From Phycisphaeraceae bacterium (lineage in GTDB: Bacteria > Planctomycetota > Phycisphaerae > Phycisphaerales > UBA1924): a stretch of 64,000 nucleotides of DNA. The DNA is taken from assembly GCA_020639135.1 (NCBI GenBank), contig JACKHE010000002.1:62001-126000 (forward strand). Direction: 5' to 3'. A program made the translations under genes and the position numbers. Under the pieces are notes generated by a model. That model worked only from the letters and a program-made list of their open reading frames with translations, did not search any database and was not told the DNA's origin. Numbering within the stretch: the first letter of the stretch is position 1; every line of letters starts with the position of its first letter. Below, piece after piece: positions 49,016-57,269 of this stretch.

Positions 49016-50485
49016 TCAGTTGCCGAAGTTGCCCAGCAGGATGCCCAGGTCGGCGGTGTCGGTGACGCAGTCGTTGTTGAGGTCGGCGTCGAGGCGTTCC
49101 GAGTTGCCGAAGAGGTTGAGCATGATGCCCAGGTCGGCGGTGTCCACGGCGCCGTCGCCGTTGAGGTCGCCGGTGGTCAGGGTGGGCACGATCTTGATGA
49201 TCTGCCCGACGCCGTAGTTGATGACGTACAGCTCGCCGTCGGCGTCCTGCGCGAACGCGGAGACGCCGTTGAAGAAGAGACCGCCGGAGAAGATCTCACT
49301 GACATGCTCGCGCAGGTCCGAGGCGACGCCGCCGCTGACGTCCATCGACCAGACGTGCGAGTTGACGAAGTCGGCGAAGAAGTAGCGGCCGCGGTTCTGC
49401 GGCATGGCGGCGCCGCGATAAACGTACCCACCGGTGATGGAGAATCCGGTCCCGTGGCTGTACTCGTGGATGGGCTCGACGAAGTTGGGGAGCGGGCTGG
49501 GGATGGACGTGTTGAAATCGTGCATGCCCTCGCGGTGGCGCCATCCGAAGTTGAGGCGATCCGCGGCAACGCTGGGGTCGTAGTCGCCGCTGAGGTAATC
49601 GACCTCTTCCCAGAGGTCCTGCCCGACGTCGGCCATGAGCATGGCGTTGGTGGCGGCGCAGCCGAAGGAATCGAAGTTGTACTTCCAGGGGTTGCGGACG
49701 CCGAGGGCGAAGATCTCGGGGAGCGTCCCGGCGAGGGCGCCGCCGGCGCCGAGGAAGGGGTTGTCGGCGGGGATGAGGTAGGTGTCGTTGACGGGGTCGC
49801 TGACCTCGACGTCGATACGGAGCAGCTTGCCCAGGAGGACGTTGATGGACTGGGCGCGGTTGTTGGGATCGCCGCCCGATCCGCCGTCGCCCATGCCGAT
49901 GTAGAGCATGCCGTCGGGGCCGAAGGTGATGTGCCCGCCGTTGTGGTTGGCGAAGTCCTGGTCGATGGTGAGGATCTCGATCCGGGAGTTGACATCGACC
50001 GTCAGGGCGCCCGGGGCGGTGCGCTGGTAGCGGGCGATGACCGTCTCGTTGTCCGGGTTGATGCCGCCGGGGAAGCGGGTGTGGTTGATGTAGATGGAGT
50101 CCTCATCGCTCCGCCCGACACCCTGGGGGGGGATGGCCAGGCCGAGGAGGCCGCGCTCGTTGGCGGTCGAGCCGATGGTCCCGGCGATGTTGACCAGATC
50201 GGGCAGGGTGAGCACGCCGTCAACGATGACCCGGATGCGCCCGGACTGCTCGACGACGAACTGGACGTTGTCGTTGGCGGGGTCCTGGATCATCTCGACG
50301 GGCCGGGAGAGGCCCGAGACGTAGAGCTGCCCGGCGACGGTGGCGGAATCCGCGAGCGCGCCGGTTCCGACAGTGGCGGCGGCGGTCAGCCCGGCGAGAA
50401 CGCCGCAGCGGCGCAGGATGGTGACGGTCGTCGCAACCGAGGCGACAGCGGCGCCACCGATGATGAGCCCAAGGCGGTGCTCCAT
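49016..50485 (-). CDS. Secreted PQQ-type glucose/sorbosone dehydrogenase-like protein with dockerin-like tail
   Basis: 489 residues. N-terminal export segment (about 5-45), then a six-bladed propeller of the glucose/sorbosone dehydrogenase family: YVSGLSRPVEMIQDP, NERGLLGLAIPP, GGHITFGPDGMLYIGMGDGG, GKLLRIDVE, GVRNPWKYNFD and ITGGYVYRG. The C-terminus has two calcium loops (GDLNGDGAVDTADLGIML and DLNNDCVTDTADLGILL). Substrate unknown; such proteins oxidise sugars with PQQ. ATG 50485 has AGAGGAG upstream, and a promoter is visible 230 nt further up. Confidence 0.88.
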   Translation of the reverse strand: MEHRLGLIIGGAAVASVATTVTILRRCGVLAGLTAAATVGTGALADSATVAGQLYVSGLSRPVEMIQDPANDNVQFVVEQSGRIRVIVDGVLTLPDLVNIAGTIGSTANERGLLGLAIPPQGVGRSDEDSIYINHTRFPGGINPDNETVIARYQRTAPGALTVDVNSRIEILTIDQDFANHNGGHITFGPDGMLYIGMGDGGSGGDPNNRAQSINVLLGKLLRIDVEVSDPVNDTYLIPADNPFLGAGGALAGTLPEIFALGVRNPWKYNFDSFGCAATNAMLMADVGQDLWEEVDYLSGDYDPSVAADRLNFGWRHREGMHDFNTSIPSPLPNFVEPIHEYSHGTGFSITGGYVYRGAAMPQNRGRYFFADFVNSHVWSMDVSGGVASDLREHVSEIFSGGLFFNGVSAFAQDADGELYVINYGVGQIIKIVPTLTTGDLNGDGAVDTADLGIMLNLFGNSERLDADLNNDCVTDTADLGILLGNFGN

Positions 50486-50833
50486 GGTTCGATCTCCTCT
50501 CGACTGCTGGACAGATCGGGCCGCTGGCGTGTTGGGGCAGCGGTCCGCGTGGGTGGACGGTGCTGGGCGGGTCGGGGGTCTCTTCCCTGCTCTCGACATG
50601 CGATCGCGGCGGCTTGAGCGGGCCAGCGGACGATCGTGTCGGGAGGGGAAAATCAGCCCCACGGGTTCAGAATCTCGGGCCGGGTCGGATCTTCGGACCT
50701 GCGGCGCCTCCTGGCGAGTCTAGCCCGGGCGCGACCCCGATCCAACGCCAAATCACGCGTGGCGCGCCGCCGTCGTGTCCCGAGGTGATCGCTGCGCGGG
50801 ATGGTTTTCGGACACCAGGCGGAAGCCGCAGGA
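50486..50833. other. Long 5' leader and promoter region of the sugar dehydrogenase gene
   Basis: 348 nt without a gene. The promoter at 50717-50745 predicts a transcript start near 50710 and a ~225-nt untranslated leader. The leader contains a GGGG...CCCC mini-hairpin around 50645-50670 but no riboswitch I recognise. No clear terminator for the gene ending at 50834. Confidence 0.55.
50717..50745 (-). promoter_or_regulatory. Promoter of the sugar dehydrogenase gene
   Basis: On the minus strand TTGGAT (50740-50745), 17 nt, TAGACT (50717-50722). Same form as the tRNA-Lys promoter. Confidence 0.6.
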
Positions 50834-52282
50834 TCAGCCGGCGATGCAGTCGAGGCCGAAGCTGCTCAGCAGGATGCCCAGGTCTGCGGTGTCCACGATC
50901 ATGTCGCCGTTGAGGTCGCCCAGGGGCCCGGCCGATCCGAACGCGCCGAGCAGGATGCCCAGATCGGCGGTGTCCACCACCCCGTCGCCGTTGAGGTCGG
51001 CAATGAACGAGCAGGGAGCGATCAGCGCTGCGGCGAGCGGCCCCTCGGCGCCGGGCTTGAACTGCGTCAGCGTCAGCACGGACGGCCCGCCCGCGGAATC
51101 GGCGGTGAACCAGAAGGTGTACATCGTGCCGTAGCGGATGGTGTTGGGGAACGACTCGCCGGCGTTGGTGTCGGGGGCCGGGGCGTTCCAGGTGATCGCG
51201 TCGGGACCGAGTGTGGGGGTCCAGTCGCCGGTGGCGAACAGGGGCTCCTCGTCCTCGACCGGGGCGTGGAAGCCGAAGTCGGTGATCGTGACGCCCGGCC
51301 CGATGGGCACGGAGAACGATCCGATCTGCCGGTCGAGGTTCATGTTGTAGATGTTGTATTCAAACCGGTTGTGCGTGGCGTCGATGGGAACGACGCGGAC
51401 CGCGACGCGGACCTTGCCTTCGGTCGTCGGCGATGCGGTGACGCTGTCATCGCCCCAGTCGTCGATGACCGGGTTCTGCTTGAACGCGGTGATGGGCTGG
51501 AACGTCCAGTCTGGATCAACACCGGGCTCGATGAAGAAGTACTGGCGGTAGCCCCAGTTGTTCTCGATGTTCTCGTCGCCGGCGACGATGTAGAACCCCT
51601 CGAGATAGAACTTGTTGAACGACGTGGCGCCGAGGATGTCCGCATCCGAGATGCGCAGGCGGTGATCGTCGTTGTCGTGCGGGGCGAAGTTGGAGAAGTG
51701 CGTCATCACGCAGTCGCCGGGATCGCCGGCGGGGTAGCCGACCATGCCGGTGTCGAAGTGCGAGCCGCAGGGCTCCCAGTATCCGGTCAGGGGGTTGATC
51801 TCGGAGCGCGGTCCGAGGTACTGCCGGTTGGCGTTGGTGAAGTTGCCGTAGGTGTCCTGGCAGCCGACGCCGAGGAAATCACCCGGGTCGTCGGCGCAGT
51901 TGTCGTTGGTCGAGAAGAACCCGTGCTTGATCCAGGCGAGGCCGATCTGTTCGAGGCGGCCGTTGCGCGTGCGGTAGCAGTTCTGCCCGATGAAGGGGTG
52001 GCGGTTGTCGAGGGTCTCGCCGGGGAAACCGGCCTGGAACCAATCCACGTTCACGGTCCCGACGTTGCGGCTCGTGGTGAGGATCCCCAGGCCCATGCGG
52101 CCGTTGGGATAGACGCCCTCCCGGCCCCACTTCATGGGGTCGGTGGCCTGGATGATCTCGACGTCGAGAACACCGGCGCCGCCGCGAACATCGGCCCCGG
52201 CGCCGGGCGAAGACAGGTGCAGCGCGAGCAGCGCCGCGGCAAGAGCGGGGGCGGCGCTGCGGATCAGTCGTGTGTGGCGCAT
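50834..52282 (-). CDS. Secreted protein of unknown function with dockerin-like tail (paralogue A)
   Basis: 482 residues. Signal peptide (SAAPALAAALLALHLSSPGAGA), then a ~380-residue body and two C-terminal calcium loops (ADLNGDGVVDTADLGILLG, GDLNGDMIVDTADLGILLS). Body landmarks: DNRHPFIGQNCYR, QYLGPRSEINPLTGYWEPCGSHFDTG, GFYIVAGDEN and the tail-proximal NTIRYGTMYTFWFTAD. I recognise no enzyme motif. It is a clear paralogue of the next gene; the two lie in tandem on the same strand, 121 nt apart. Conserved His/Asp/Cys in GSHFDTG could bind metal (speculative). Confidence 0.8.
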   Translation of the reverse strand: MRHTRLIRSAAPALAAALLALHLSSPGAGADVRGGAGVLDVEIIQATDPMKWGREGVYPNGRMGLGILTTSRNVGTVNVDWFQAGFPGETLDNRHPFIGQNCYRTRNGRLEQIGLAWIKHGFFSTNDNCADDPGDFLGVGCQDTYGNFTNANRQYLGPRSEINPLTGYWEPCGSHFDTGMVGYPAGDPGDCVMTHFSNFAPHDNDDHRLRISDADILGATSFNKFYLEGFYIVAGDENIENNWGYRQYFFIEPGVDPDWTFQPITAFKQNPVIDDWGDDSVTASPTTEGKVRVAVRVVPIDATHNRFEYNIYNMNLDRQIGSFSVPIGPGVTITDFGFHAPVEDEEPLFATGDWTPTLGPDAITWNAPAPDTNAGESFPNTIRYGTMYTFWFTADSAGGPSVLTLTQFKPGAEGPLAAALIAPCSFIADLNGDGVVDTADLGILLGAFGSAGPLGDLNGDMIVDTADLGILLSSFGLDCIAG

Positions 52283-52403
52283 CTCGATGGCTCGTTGATT
52301 GGCGAGAGTGTCGAACCGCGACGAGCTTACCGGGCGCGGTTCGATTCCGGCAAGAAAAATCGGGAATCTCCCGCTCCGGCAACGCGTTGCGCCGCCGCAG
52401 GGG

Positions 52404-53897
52404 TCAGCCCGCGAAGCAGTTGCTGCCGAACTCCGTGAGCAGCTGACCCAGATCGGCGGTGTCCACCACCATGTCGCCGTTGAGGTCGGCCTCGGGCCCC
52501 ATCGTCCCGAACTGGCTCAGGAGCACGCCCAGGTCGGCGGTGTCCACGACGCCGTCGCCATTGATGTCGGCCAGCAGCGAGCACGGCGCGCTGACGGCGG
52601 CGGTGATCGTCCCGTCGGCGCCGGGCTTGCGGTGCGTCAGCGCGACCTTCGCGGCCGACGGCGCCACGTCGGTGGTGAACCAGAACGTGTACATCGTCCC
52701 GTAGCGGATGGTGTTGGAGAAGTCCTCGCCGGCGTTGGTGTCGGGCGCCGGGGGGGTCCAGGTGATCGCGTCGGTGGTGACCGTCGGCGTCCAGTCGCTC
52801 ATCGAGTAGAGGACCTCCTCGTCCTCGGGGTGGGCGTGGAAGCCGAGCAGGAAGAGGTTGATCCCGTCGTTGATCGGGACGCTGAACGACTCGAGCTCGC
52901 GGTCGATGTCCATGTTGTACACGTTGTACTCGTACCGGTAGAACCCGGAGCCGAGATCGACCACGCGCAGCCCGACGATCGCGTCGCCGTCCGCCGCGGG
53001 CAGGGTGTAGTCGAACTCGTCGGCCCACTGCTCGATCACCGGCGACAGGACCTGCGGCCCGATGTCGGTGAAGACCCAGCGGGACAGCCCGAAGTCGTAG
53101 TCGAGCTGCGTGCGCTCGTGGCGCCAGTTGTTGGCGGTGTTCTCGTCGCCGGCGACGATGTAGAACCCCTCGATGAAGAGGTCGGTGTTCGCGTCGGCGT
53201 CGAGGATGTCCTGGTCGTACACGCTCAGGCGGTGCTCGGTGACGGTGTGCCCGGAGGTCCCGTGCGTGCGGATGCAGTCGCCGGGGTCAGACGCGGGGTA
53301 GCCGATGAGCCCGGTGTCGAAGTGCGAGCCGCAGGGCTCCCAGTAACCGGTCTGGGGGTTGACCTCCGAGCGCGGCCCGAGGTACTGCTGGATCTGGTTG
53401 GAGACGGTGTCGTAGGTGTCGAAGCACCCGACGCCCAGGTGCTGCCCGTCGGGCTGCGGGTCGCACATGGCGTTCTCGGAGAAGAAGCCGTGCTTGATGA
53501 AGGCCTGCCCGATCTGCTCGAGGCGGCCGTCACGCAGGCGGTACATGTTCTGCCCGATGAACGGGTGGCGGTTGTCGAGGACCTGCCCGATGGCGCCGGG
53601 GGTGTACCACTCGACGGGGACCGTCCCGACGTTGTGGGACTGCGTGCTGATCGCGAAGGCGGCGTAGCCGGTGGGGTAGGAGCCGACCCGGCCCCACTCC
53701 CTGGCGGCGAAGCACTCGGAGATCTCGACATCGATGATGTCAACGCCGGCGCTGGAACCGGTCATGGGCTGCTCAGAGGCGCGCTCGGCGACCCTGCCCA
53801 CGCTCTGCGGCTGCTGGGCGACCGAGACGGCGACGAACGACAGCGCGATGGCCGCGCCGGCGGCGCCGATGGCGACGAACGAAATCGGTTTGTGCAT
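52404..53897 (-). CDS. Secreted protein of unknown function with dockerin-like tail (paralogue B)
   Basis: 497 residues, same architecture as the preceding paralogue: signal peptide (VAIGAAGAAIALSFVAVSVAQ), body with DNRHPFIGQNMYR, QYLGPRSEVNPQTGYWEPCG, GFYIVAGDEN and NTIRYGTMYTFWFTTD, then two calcium loops. ATG 53897 follows GGGAGG. These blocks are shared nearly residue for residue while the rest has diverged, pointing to an old tandem duplication with a conserved core. Confidence 0.8.
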   Translation of the reverse strand: MHKPISFVAIGAAGAAIALSFVAVSVAQQPQSVGRVAERASEQPMTGSSAGVDIIDVEISECFAAREWGRVGSYPTGYAAFAISTQSHNVGTVPVEWYTPGAIGQVLDNRHPFIGQNMYRLRDGRLEQIGQAFIKHGFFSENAMCDPQPDGQHLGVGCFDTYDTVSNQIQQYLGPRSEVNPQTGYWEPCGSHFDTGLIGYPASDPGDCIRTHGTSGHTVTEHRLSVYDQDILDADANTDLFIEGFYIVAGDENTANNWRHERTQLDYDFGLSRWVFTDIGPQVLSPVIEQWADEFDYTLPAADGDAIVGLRVVDLGSGFYRYEYNVYNMDIDRELESFSVPINDGINLFLLGFHAHPEDEEVLYSMSDWTPTVTTDAITWTPPAPDTNAGEDFSNTIRYGTMYTFWFTTDVAPSAAKVALTHRKPGADGTITAAVSAPCSLLADINGDGVVDTADLGVLLSQFGTMGPEADLNGDMVVDTADLGQLLTEFGSNCFAG

Positions 53898-53958
53898 CCT
53901 GACCTCCCGCCAGCCGGGCGCTGGGATACCAAAAAAACAGCCCGGTGGATCTCAATCA

Positions 53959-53986
53959 ACTCTAACCCAGCATTTCGAACCGGCAA
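53959..53986 (-). promoter_or_regulatory. Candidate promoter of the secreted paralogue B gene
   Basis: On the minus strand TTGCCG (53981-53986), 16 nt, TAGAGT (53959-53964). The leader would be about 55 nt and includes the GGGAGG SD. Confidence 0.4.
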
Positions 53987-54014
53987 CGACTCTTCGGGAA
54001 AGTCGCTGAGTCTC

Positions 54015-54020
54015 TATAGT
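54015..54020 (+). promoter_or_regulatory. -10 hexamer before the 54028 small frame
   Basis: TATAGT ends seven nt before ATG 54028. Also the best promoter candidate for the polyferredoxin gene at 54180. The -35 is weak. Confidence 0.4.
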
Positions 54021-54027
54021 TCAGGCG

Positions 54028-54180
54028 ATGCGAGCGCCGCCCCGGGGCCAATGTCCGGATTGTTTCGTCCTGTTTGGTGCGCTTGTGGCGGCGCGCGGTG
54101 ATTCTCGGACGTGCCCGCGCGGCGTTCTGCGCCGAACGCTCGGCGCCGGGGCGCCCCGTTGTGCCGAAACTACTTTGTGA
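54028..54180 (+). CDS. Possible 50-residue leaderless small protein upstream of the polyferredoxin gene
   Basis: A short frame beginning at ATG 54028, seven nt after a TATAGT hexamer as in the leaderless genes of this window. It ends in a TGA that overlaps the ATG of the next gene (TGATG), an arrangement that normally couples translation. The product starts MRAPPRGQCPDC and has four further Cys-free stretches, with Cys at 9, 12, 29 and 45; a metal site is conceivable. No homologue is known to me. It may be only a chance frame in GC-rich DNA. Confidence 0.3.
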   Translation: MRAPPRGQCPDCFVLFGALVAARGDSRTCPRGVLRRTLGAGAPRCAETTL

Positions 54181-56195
54181 TGAGCAATATTCCCCTGCCC
54201 CAACTGCTCGCGCCGAACCCGCCCGGACCCGGGATCAAGCGGTCGCGCAACGCCGTCCGCCGGGCGGTCACGCTCGTCGCGCTCAACGCGCTGATCATCG
54301 CGCACATCATCCAGTGGAAGATCAGCGGCCGGACGGTCTCGCCGGTCGAGCCGAGCGAGGCGATGTACACGCTCGAGCGGGGGCTGGTCAACGCGGGGTT
54401 CATCTTCCTCGTCCTCGCGATGTTCTCCGTGCTCGTCGCGGGGCGATTCGTCTGCGGCTGGGGCTGCCACATCGTCGCGCTCCAGGACTGGTGCGGCTGG
54501 ATCATGAAGAAGCTCGGCGTGCGGCCCCGGCAGTTCCGCACGCGGCTGCTCGGCTGGGCGCCGCTGCTGCTGGCGCTGTACATGTTCGTCTGGCCGACGG
54601 TCGAGCGCGAGGCGGTCGTCCCGCTCATGCAATCGTGGTGGCCCGCGGGGCTGGTGTACCTGGGCGACGCCGTCCCCAGGCGACCCGATCAGCTCATCAA
54701 CGCGACACTGACCGACGACTTCTGGAAGACCTTCGCCGGGATCTGGGTCGCGATCCCGTTCCTGCTCGTCATCGGCTTCGCCTCGGTGTACTTCCTCGGG
54801 GCCAAGGGGTTCTGCGCGTACGGCTGCCCCTACGGCGGGTTCTTCGGCGTGCTCGACAAGCTCTCCGTCGGGCGCATCGTCGTGGATCACGACAGGTGCC
54901 AGGGCTGCGGCCACTGCACCGCCGCCTGCACCTCGAACGTGCGGGTTCACGAGGAGATCCGCGAGTTCGGCATGGTCGTCAGCCCCGGCTGCATGAAGGA
55001 CATGGACTGCGTCAGCGTCTGCCCCAACGAGGCGCTGTCGTTCCGGTTCGCAAAGCCATCCATCTTGAAGGGCAAACCCAGGGACAAGGCGCCGAGGCGG
55101 GTGTACGACTGCTCGCTCGCCGAGGAGCTCTTCGTCGCCGTGGTCTTCGCGGCGGTGTTCTACGCGACTCGCGGCGCCTACGGGATGATCCCGATGCTCT
55201 TCGCGGTGGGGCTCGCCGGCTGCGGCGCGTTCCTCGCGTGGAAGGCGTGGCGCGTGCTGCGGGACAGGGATGTGCGGCTGCACTCGTTCCAGCTCAAGCG
55301 CGCCGGCGGGATCCGGCCTTCCGGCTGGGCTTTGATCGCGGTCGTGCTGCTCGCGACGCCGGTGGTCGCCGACGCCTTCCTCGTCAAGGCGATCCGCACG
55401 GCCGGCGACTTCGACGACCGCCGTGTCGCCGTCCCGGGGCACATCGTCTTCCAGGGGCACTTCAACATGGTGCAGGAGGAGCACCGCGCCGCGGCACGGC
55501 GGGGCATCGAGCGGTACGAGCTCGCCAAGCGTCTCTCCTTCGGTCTCGGCGCCATGCACACCGCCGGCGTGGACGGGCGCCTCGCCTGGCTGCGCCTGAC
55601 GCTGGGGCAGGTCGATGCGGCCTCGGCGATCCTGACGAAGATCGCGCAGGACCATCCCGACGACGAGCGCCGCATCCTGGAGGCCGCCCTCGTGCTGCGC
55701 ATGCAGGAGCGCTACGAGGAGGCGATGTCGCTGTACCGCGGAGCGCTTACGGCGCACCCGGAGTTCGGCGAAGTCCGGCGCGAGCTCGCAGGGATGCTGA
55801 TCGTCCTCGGGCGCGACGCGGAGGCCGAGACGGTGTACCGCGATGGGGTCGAGCGGACCCCCGACGACACGGCGCTGCGGTCGGCGCTGGGGCTGTACCT
55901 CGTTTCGCGCGGCAGGTCCGGCGAGGCGATCCCGCAGCTGCGCCGCGTGGTTGAGACGCAGCCCGAGAGCGCCTCGGCGCACAACGACCTGGCCGTGGCG
56001 CTCTTCGAGCTGGGCTCGACCGACCGCGCCGTCGAGACGATGGAGCGCGCCTGCGAGCTCGACCAGCGGGACCCGCACTACCCGGGCGTGCTGGCGCAGA
56101 TGCTCGATCGGCTCGGCCGTGCGGAGGACGCGCGGCGCTGGTGGGACGAGGCGACACGCCGCGAGGCGGCCCTGGCGGCGCCCCGGCAACCCTGA
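54180..56195 (+). CDS. Membrane polyferredoxin (NapH/NosR-like) fused to TPR domain
   Basis: 671 residues. The N-terminal half is a 4Fe-4S membrane protein: helices at about 27-45, 70-90 and 115-135, CGWGCH near 92, a fourth helix near 185-205, CAYGCPYGG near 213, then two ferredoxin-type clusters CQGCGHCTAAC (about 239) and CMKDMDCVSVCP (about 270). Two more helices follow, and from about 450 to 660 there are about six TPR units (DAASAILTKIAQDHPDDERR, EAETVYRDGVERTPDD). It may pass electrons across the membrane and recruit partners with the TPRs (inference). No usual SD; the start overlaps the small frame upstream. Confidence 0.85.
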   Translation: MSNIPLPQLLAPNPPGPGIKRSRNAVRRAVTLVALNALIIAHIIQWKISGRTVSPVEPSEAMYTLERGLVNAGFIFLVLAMFSVLVAGRFVCGWGCHIVALQDWCGWIMKKLGVRPRQFRTRLLGWAPLLLALYMFVWPTVEREAVVPLMQSWWPAGLVYLGDAVPRRPDQLINATLTDDFWKTFAGIWVAIPFLLVIGFASVYFLGAKGFCAYGCPYGGFFGVLDKLSVGRIVVDHDRCQGCGHCTAACTSNVRVHEEIREFGMVVSPGCMKDMDCVSVCPNEALSFRFAKPSILKGKPRDKAPRRVYDCSLAEELFVAVVFAAVFYATRGAYGMIPMLFAVGLAGCGAFLAWKAWRVLRDRDVRLHSFQLKRAGGIRPSGWALIAVVLLATPVVADAFLVKAIRTAGDFDDRRVAVPGHIVFQGHFNMVQEEHRAAARRGIERYELAKRLSFGLGAMHTAGVDGRLAWLRLTLGQVDAASAILTKIAQDHPDDERRILEAALVLRMQERYEEAMSLYRGALTAHPEFGEVRRELAGMLIVLGRDAEAETVYRDGVERTPDDTALRSALGLYLVSRGRSGEAIPQLRRVVETQPESASAHNDLAVALFELGSTDRAVETMERACELDQRDPHYPGVLAQMLDRLGRAEDARRWWDEATRREAALAAPRQP

Positions 56196-56310
56196 ATCGC
56201 CGCACCGGGGCCGGTTTTCAACGGATCCCGGCGAGCCTGACGATACCCCCTGTGGTGGACGCCGCCGGCGATCGGTGCGCCGCGGCGCCGCTTGCAGGAG
56301 ACCCGAAGCG

Positions 56311-57093
56311 ATGACCATCTCCAGAGCGCGTCGGCGGATCAGCCTGGCCTACATCGCGCTGGCCGTTCTCTCGGCGCTGGCTGCCGTTGTCGCGCCCGGA
56401 TGCGGCAGCGTGCCCGGCCCCGCGCAGGTCAACGCGCCGACGATGCATTCCGTGCACACGCCGCTGCGCGTCATGGTGGAGGCCGAGGGCCTCGACGGCG
56501 TGGGCTCGCTCTCGACCGGGCAGCTGCAGGTGATCAACAGCGGCAAGTCGGCGCTCATCGGGCTCCTGGGCGAGGTGCCGCACTTCGCGTACATCGCAGA
56601 GCGAGACCCGAAGTACCCCGTGTACGACAGCCTCGTCGTCAAGATGGAGTACCTCGAGACGCAGACCGAGGGCCAGCCGATCCGCAGGCTCAACTTCGAG
56701 CCCGGCGCCGCGCAGGTCGAGCACAACCCGAAGCTCCCGGACAACATGCCGGGTCTCGACGCGAACGTCGCCTTCGTCGGCTGCCGCGTGACGCTGCTGC
56801 TGGACCGCAACGAGCCGGGGCTTCCGCGCAAGTCGATCGCCATCGGCCGCGGCGAGGCGCGGTGGAGCGCGACGAAGAAGTACGTGCTCTGGGGCAAGCG
56901 CAACGCGGGCAGCCCCACGCACGCGATCTACTGGACGATCGAGAAGGCGGTGGCGAACGCGCTCGAGGACATGCTCAGCGGCCGTCGCCTGGCGCAGGTC
57001 GAGGGGCACATTCGGGCGCTCGAACTGGCGCGGGACGCCGAGCGCCGGCGGAAGCTGGCGGGGATCGAGCCGGACGGGGCGGATTCCCGCTGA
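56311..57093 (+). CDS. Putative lipoprotein, unknown function
   Basis: 260 residues. The N-terminal hydrophobic segment ALAVLSALAAVVAPGC is a lipoprotein-type signal with Cys near 31. The rest is soluble, with SLVVKMEYLETQTEGQPIRRL and a Lys/Arg-rich helical C-terminus (GHIRALELARDAERRRK). No recognised domain. ATG 56311 has GCAGGAG ten nt upstream. It lies 115 nt downstream of the polyferredoxin-TPR gene on the same strand, perhaps in the same transcript. Confidence 0.72.
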   Translation: MTISRARRRISLAYIALAVLSALAAVVAPGCGSVPGPAQVNAPTMHSVHTPLRVMVEAEGLDGVGSLSTGQLQVINSGKSALIGLLGEVPHFAYIAERDPKYPVYDSLVVKMEYLETQTEGQPIRRLNFEPGAAQVEHNPKLPDNMPGLDANVAFVGCRVTLLLDRNEPGLPRKSIAIGRGEARWSATKKYVLWGKRNAGSPTHAIYWTIEKAVANALEDMLSGRRLAQVEGHIRALELARDAERRRKLAGIEPDGADSR

Positions 57094-57162
57094 CGGTCGT
57101 CTGAATCGATGACCCCGAACCGGTATATGCAATGAAACATCGTGTTTTTGGGAACATCAGAA

Positions 57163-57176
57163 ACCCGGATCCGGGT
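57163..57176. repeat. 14-bp perfect palindrome upstream of the 57270 gene
   Basis: ACCCGGATCCGGGT, 94 nt before the ATG at 57270. Possible operator or chance palindrome in GC-rich DNA. Confidence 0.25.
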
Positions 57177-57269
57177 AGTGTGTCAACCGGACCCCCGCGT
57201 GACGCGTTGGCGGATGCCTGAAGACATCGATCGGAACGTCATCACGCGCTCCATGAAGGAGACGGAACG

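Noticed and set aside
49016..53897. A cellulosome-like complex
   Set aside because: The calcium-loop tails resemble dockerins, but there is no cohesin, scaffoldin or glycoside hydrolase in the window.
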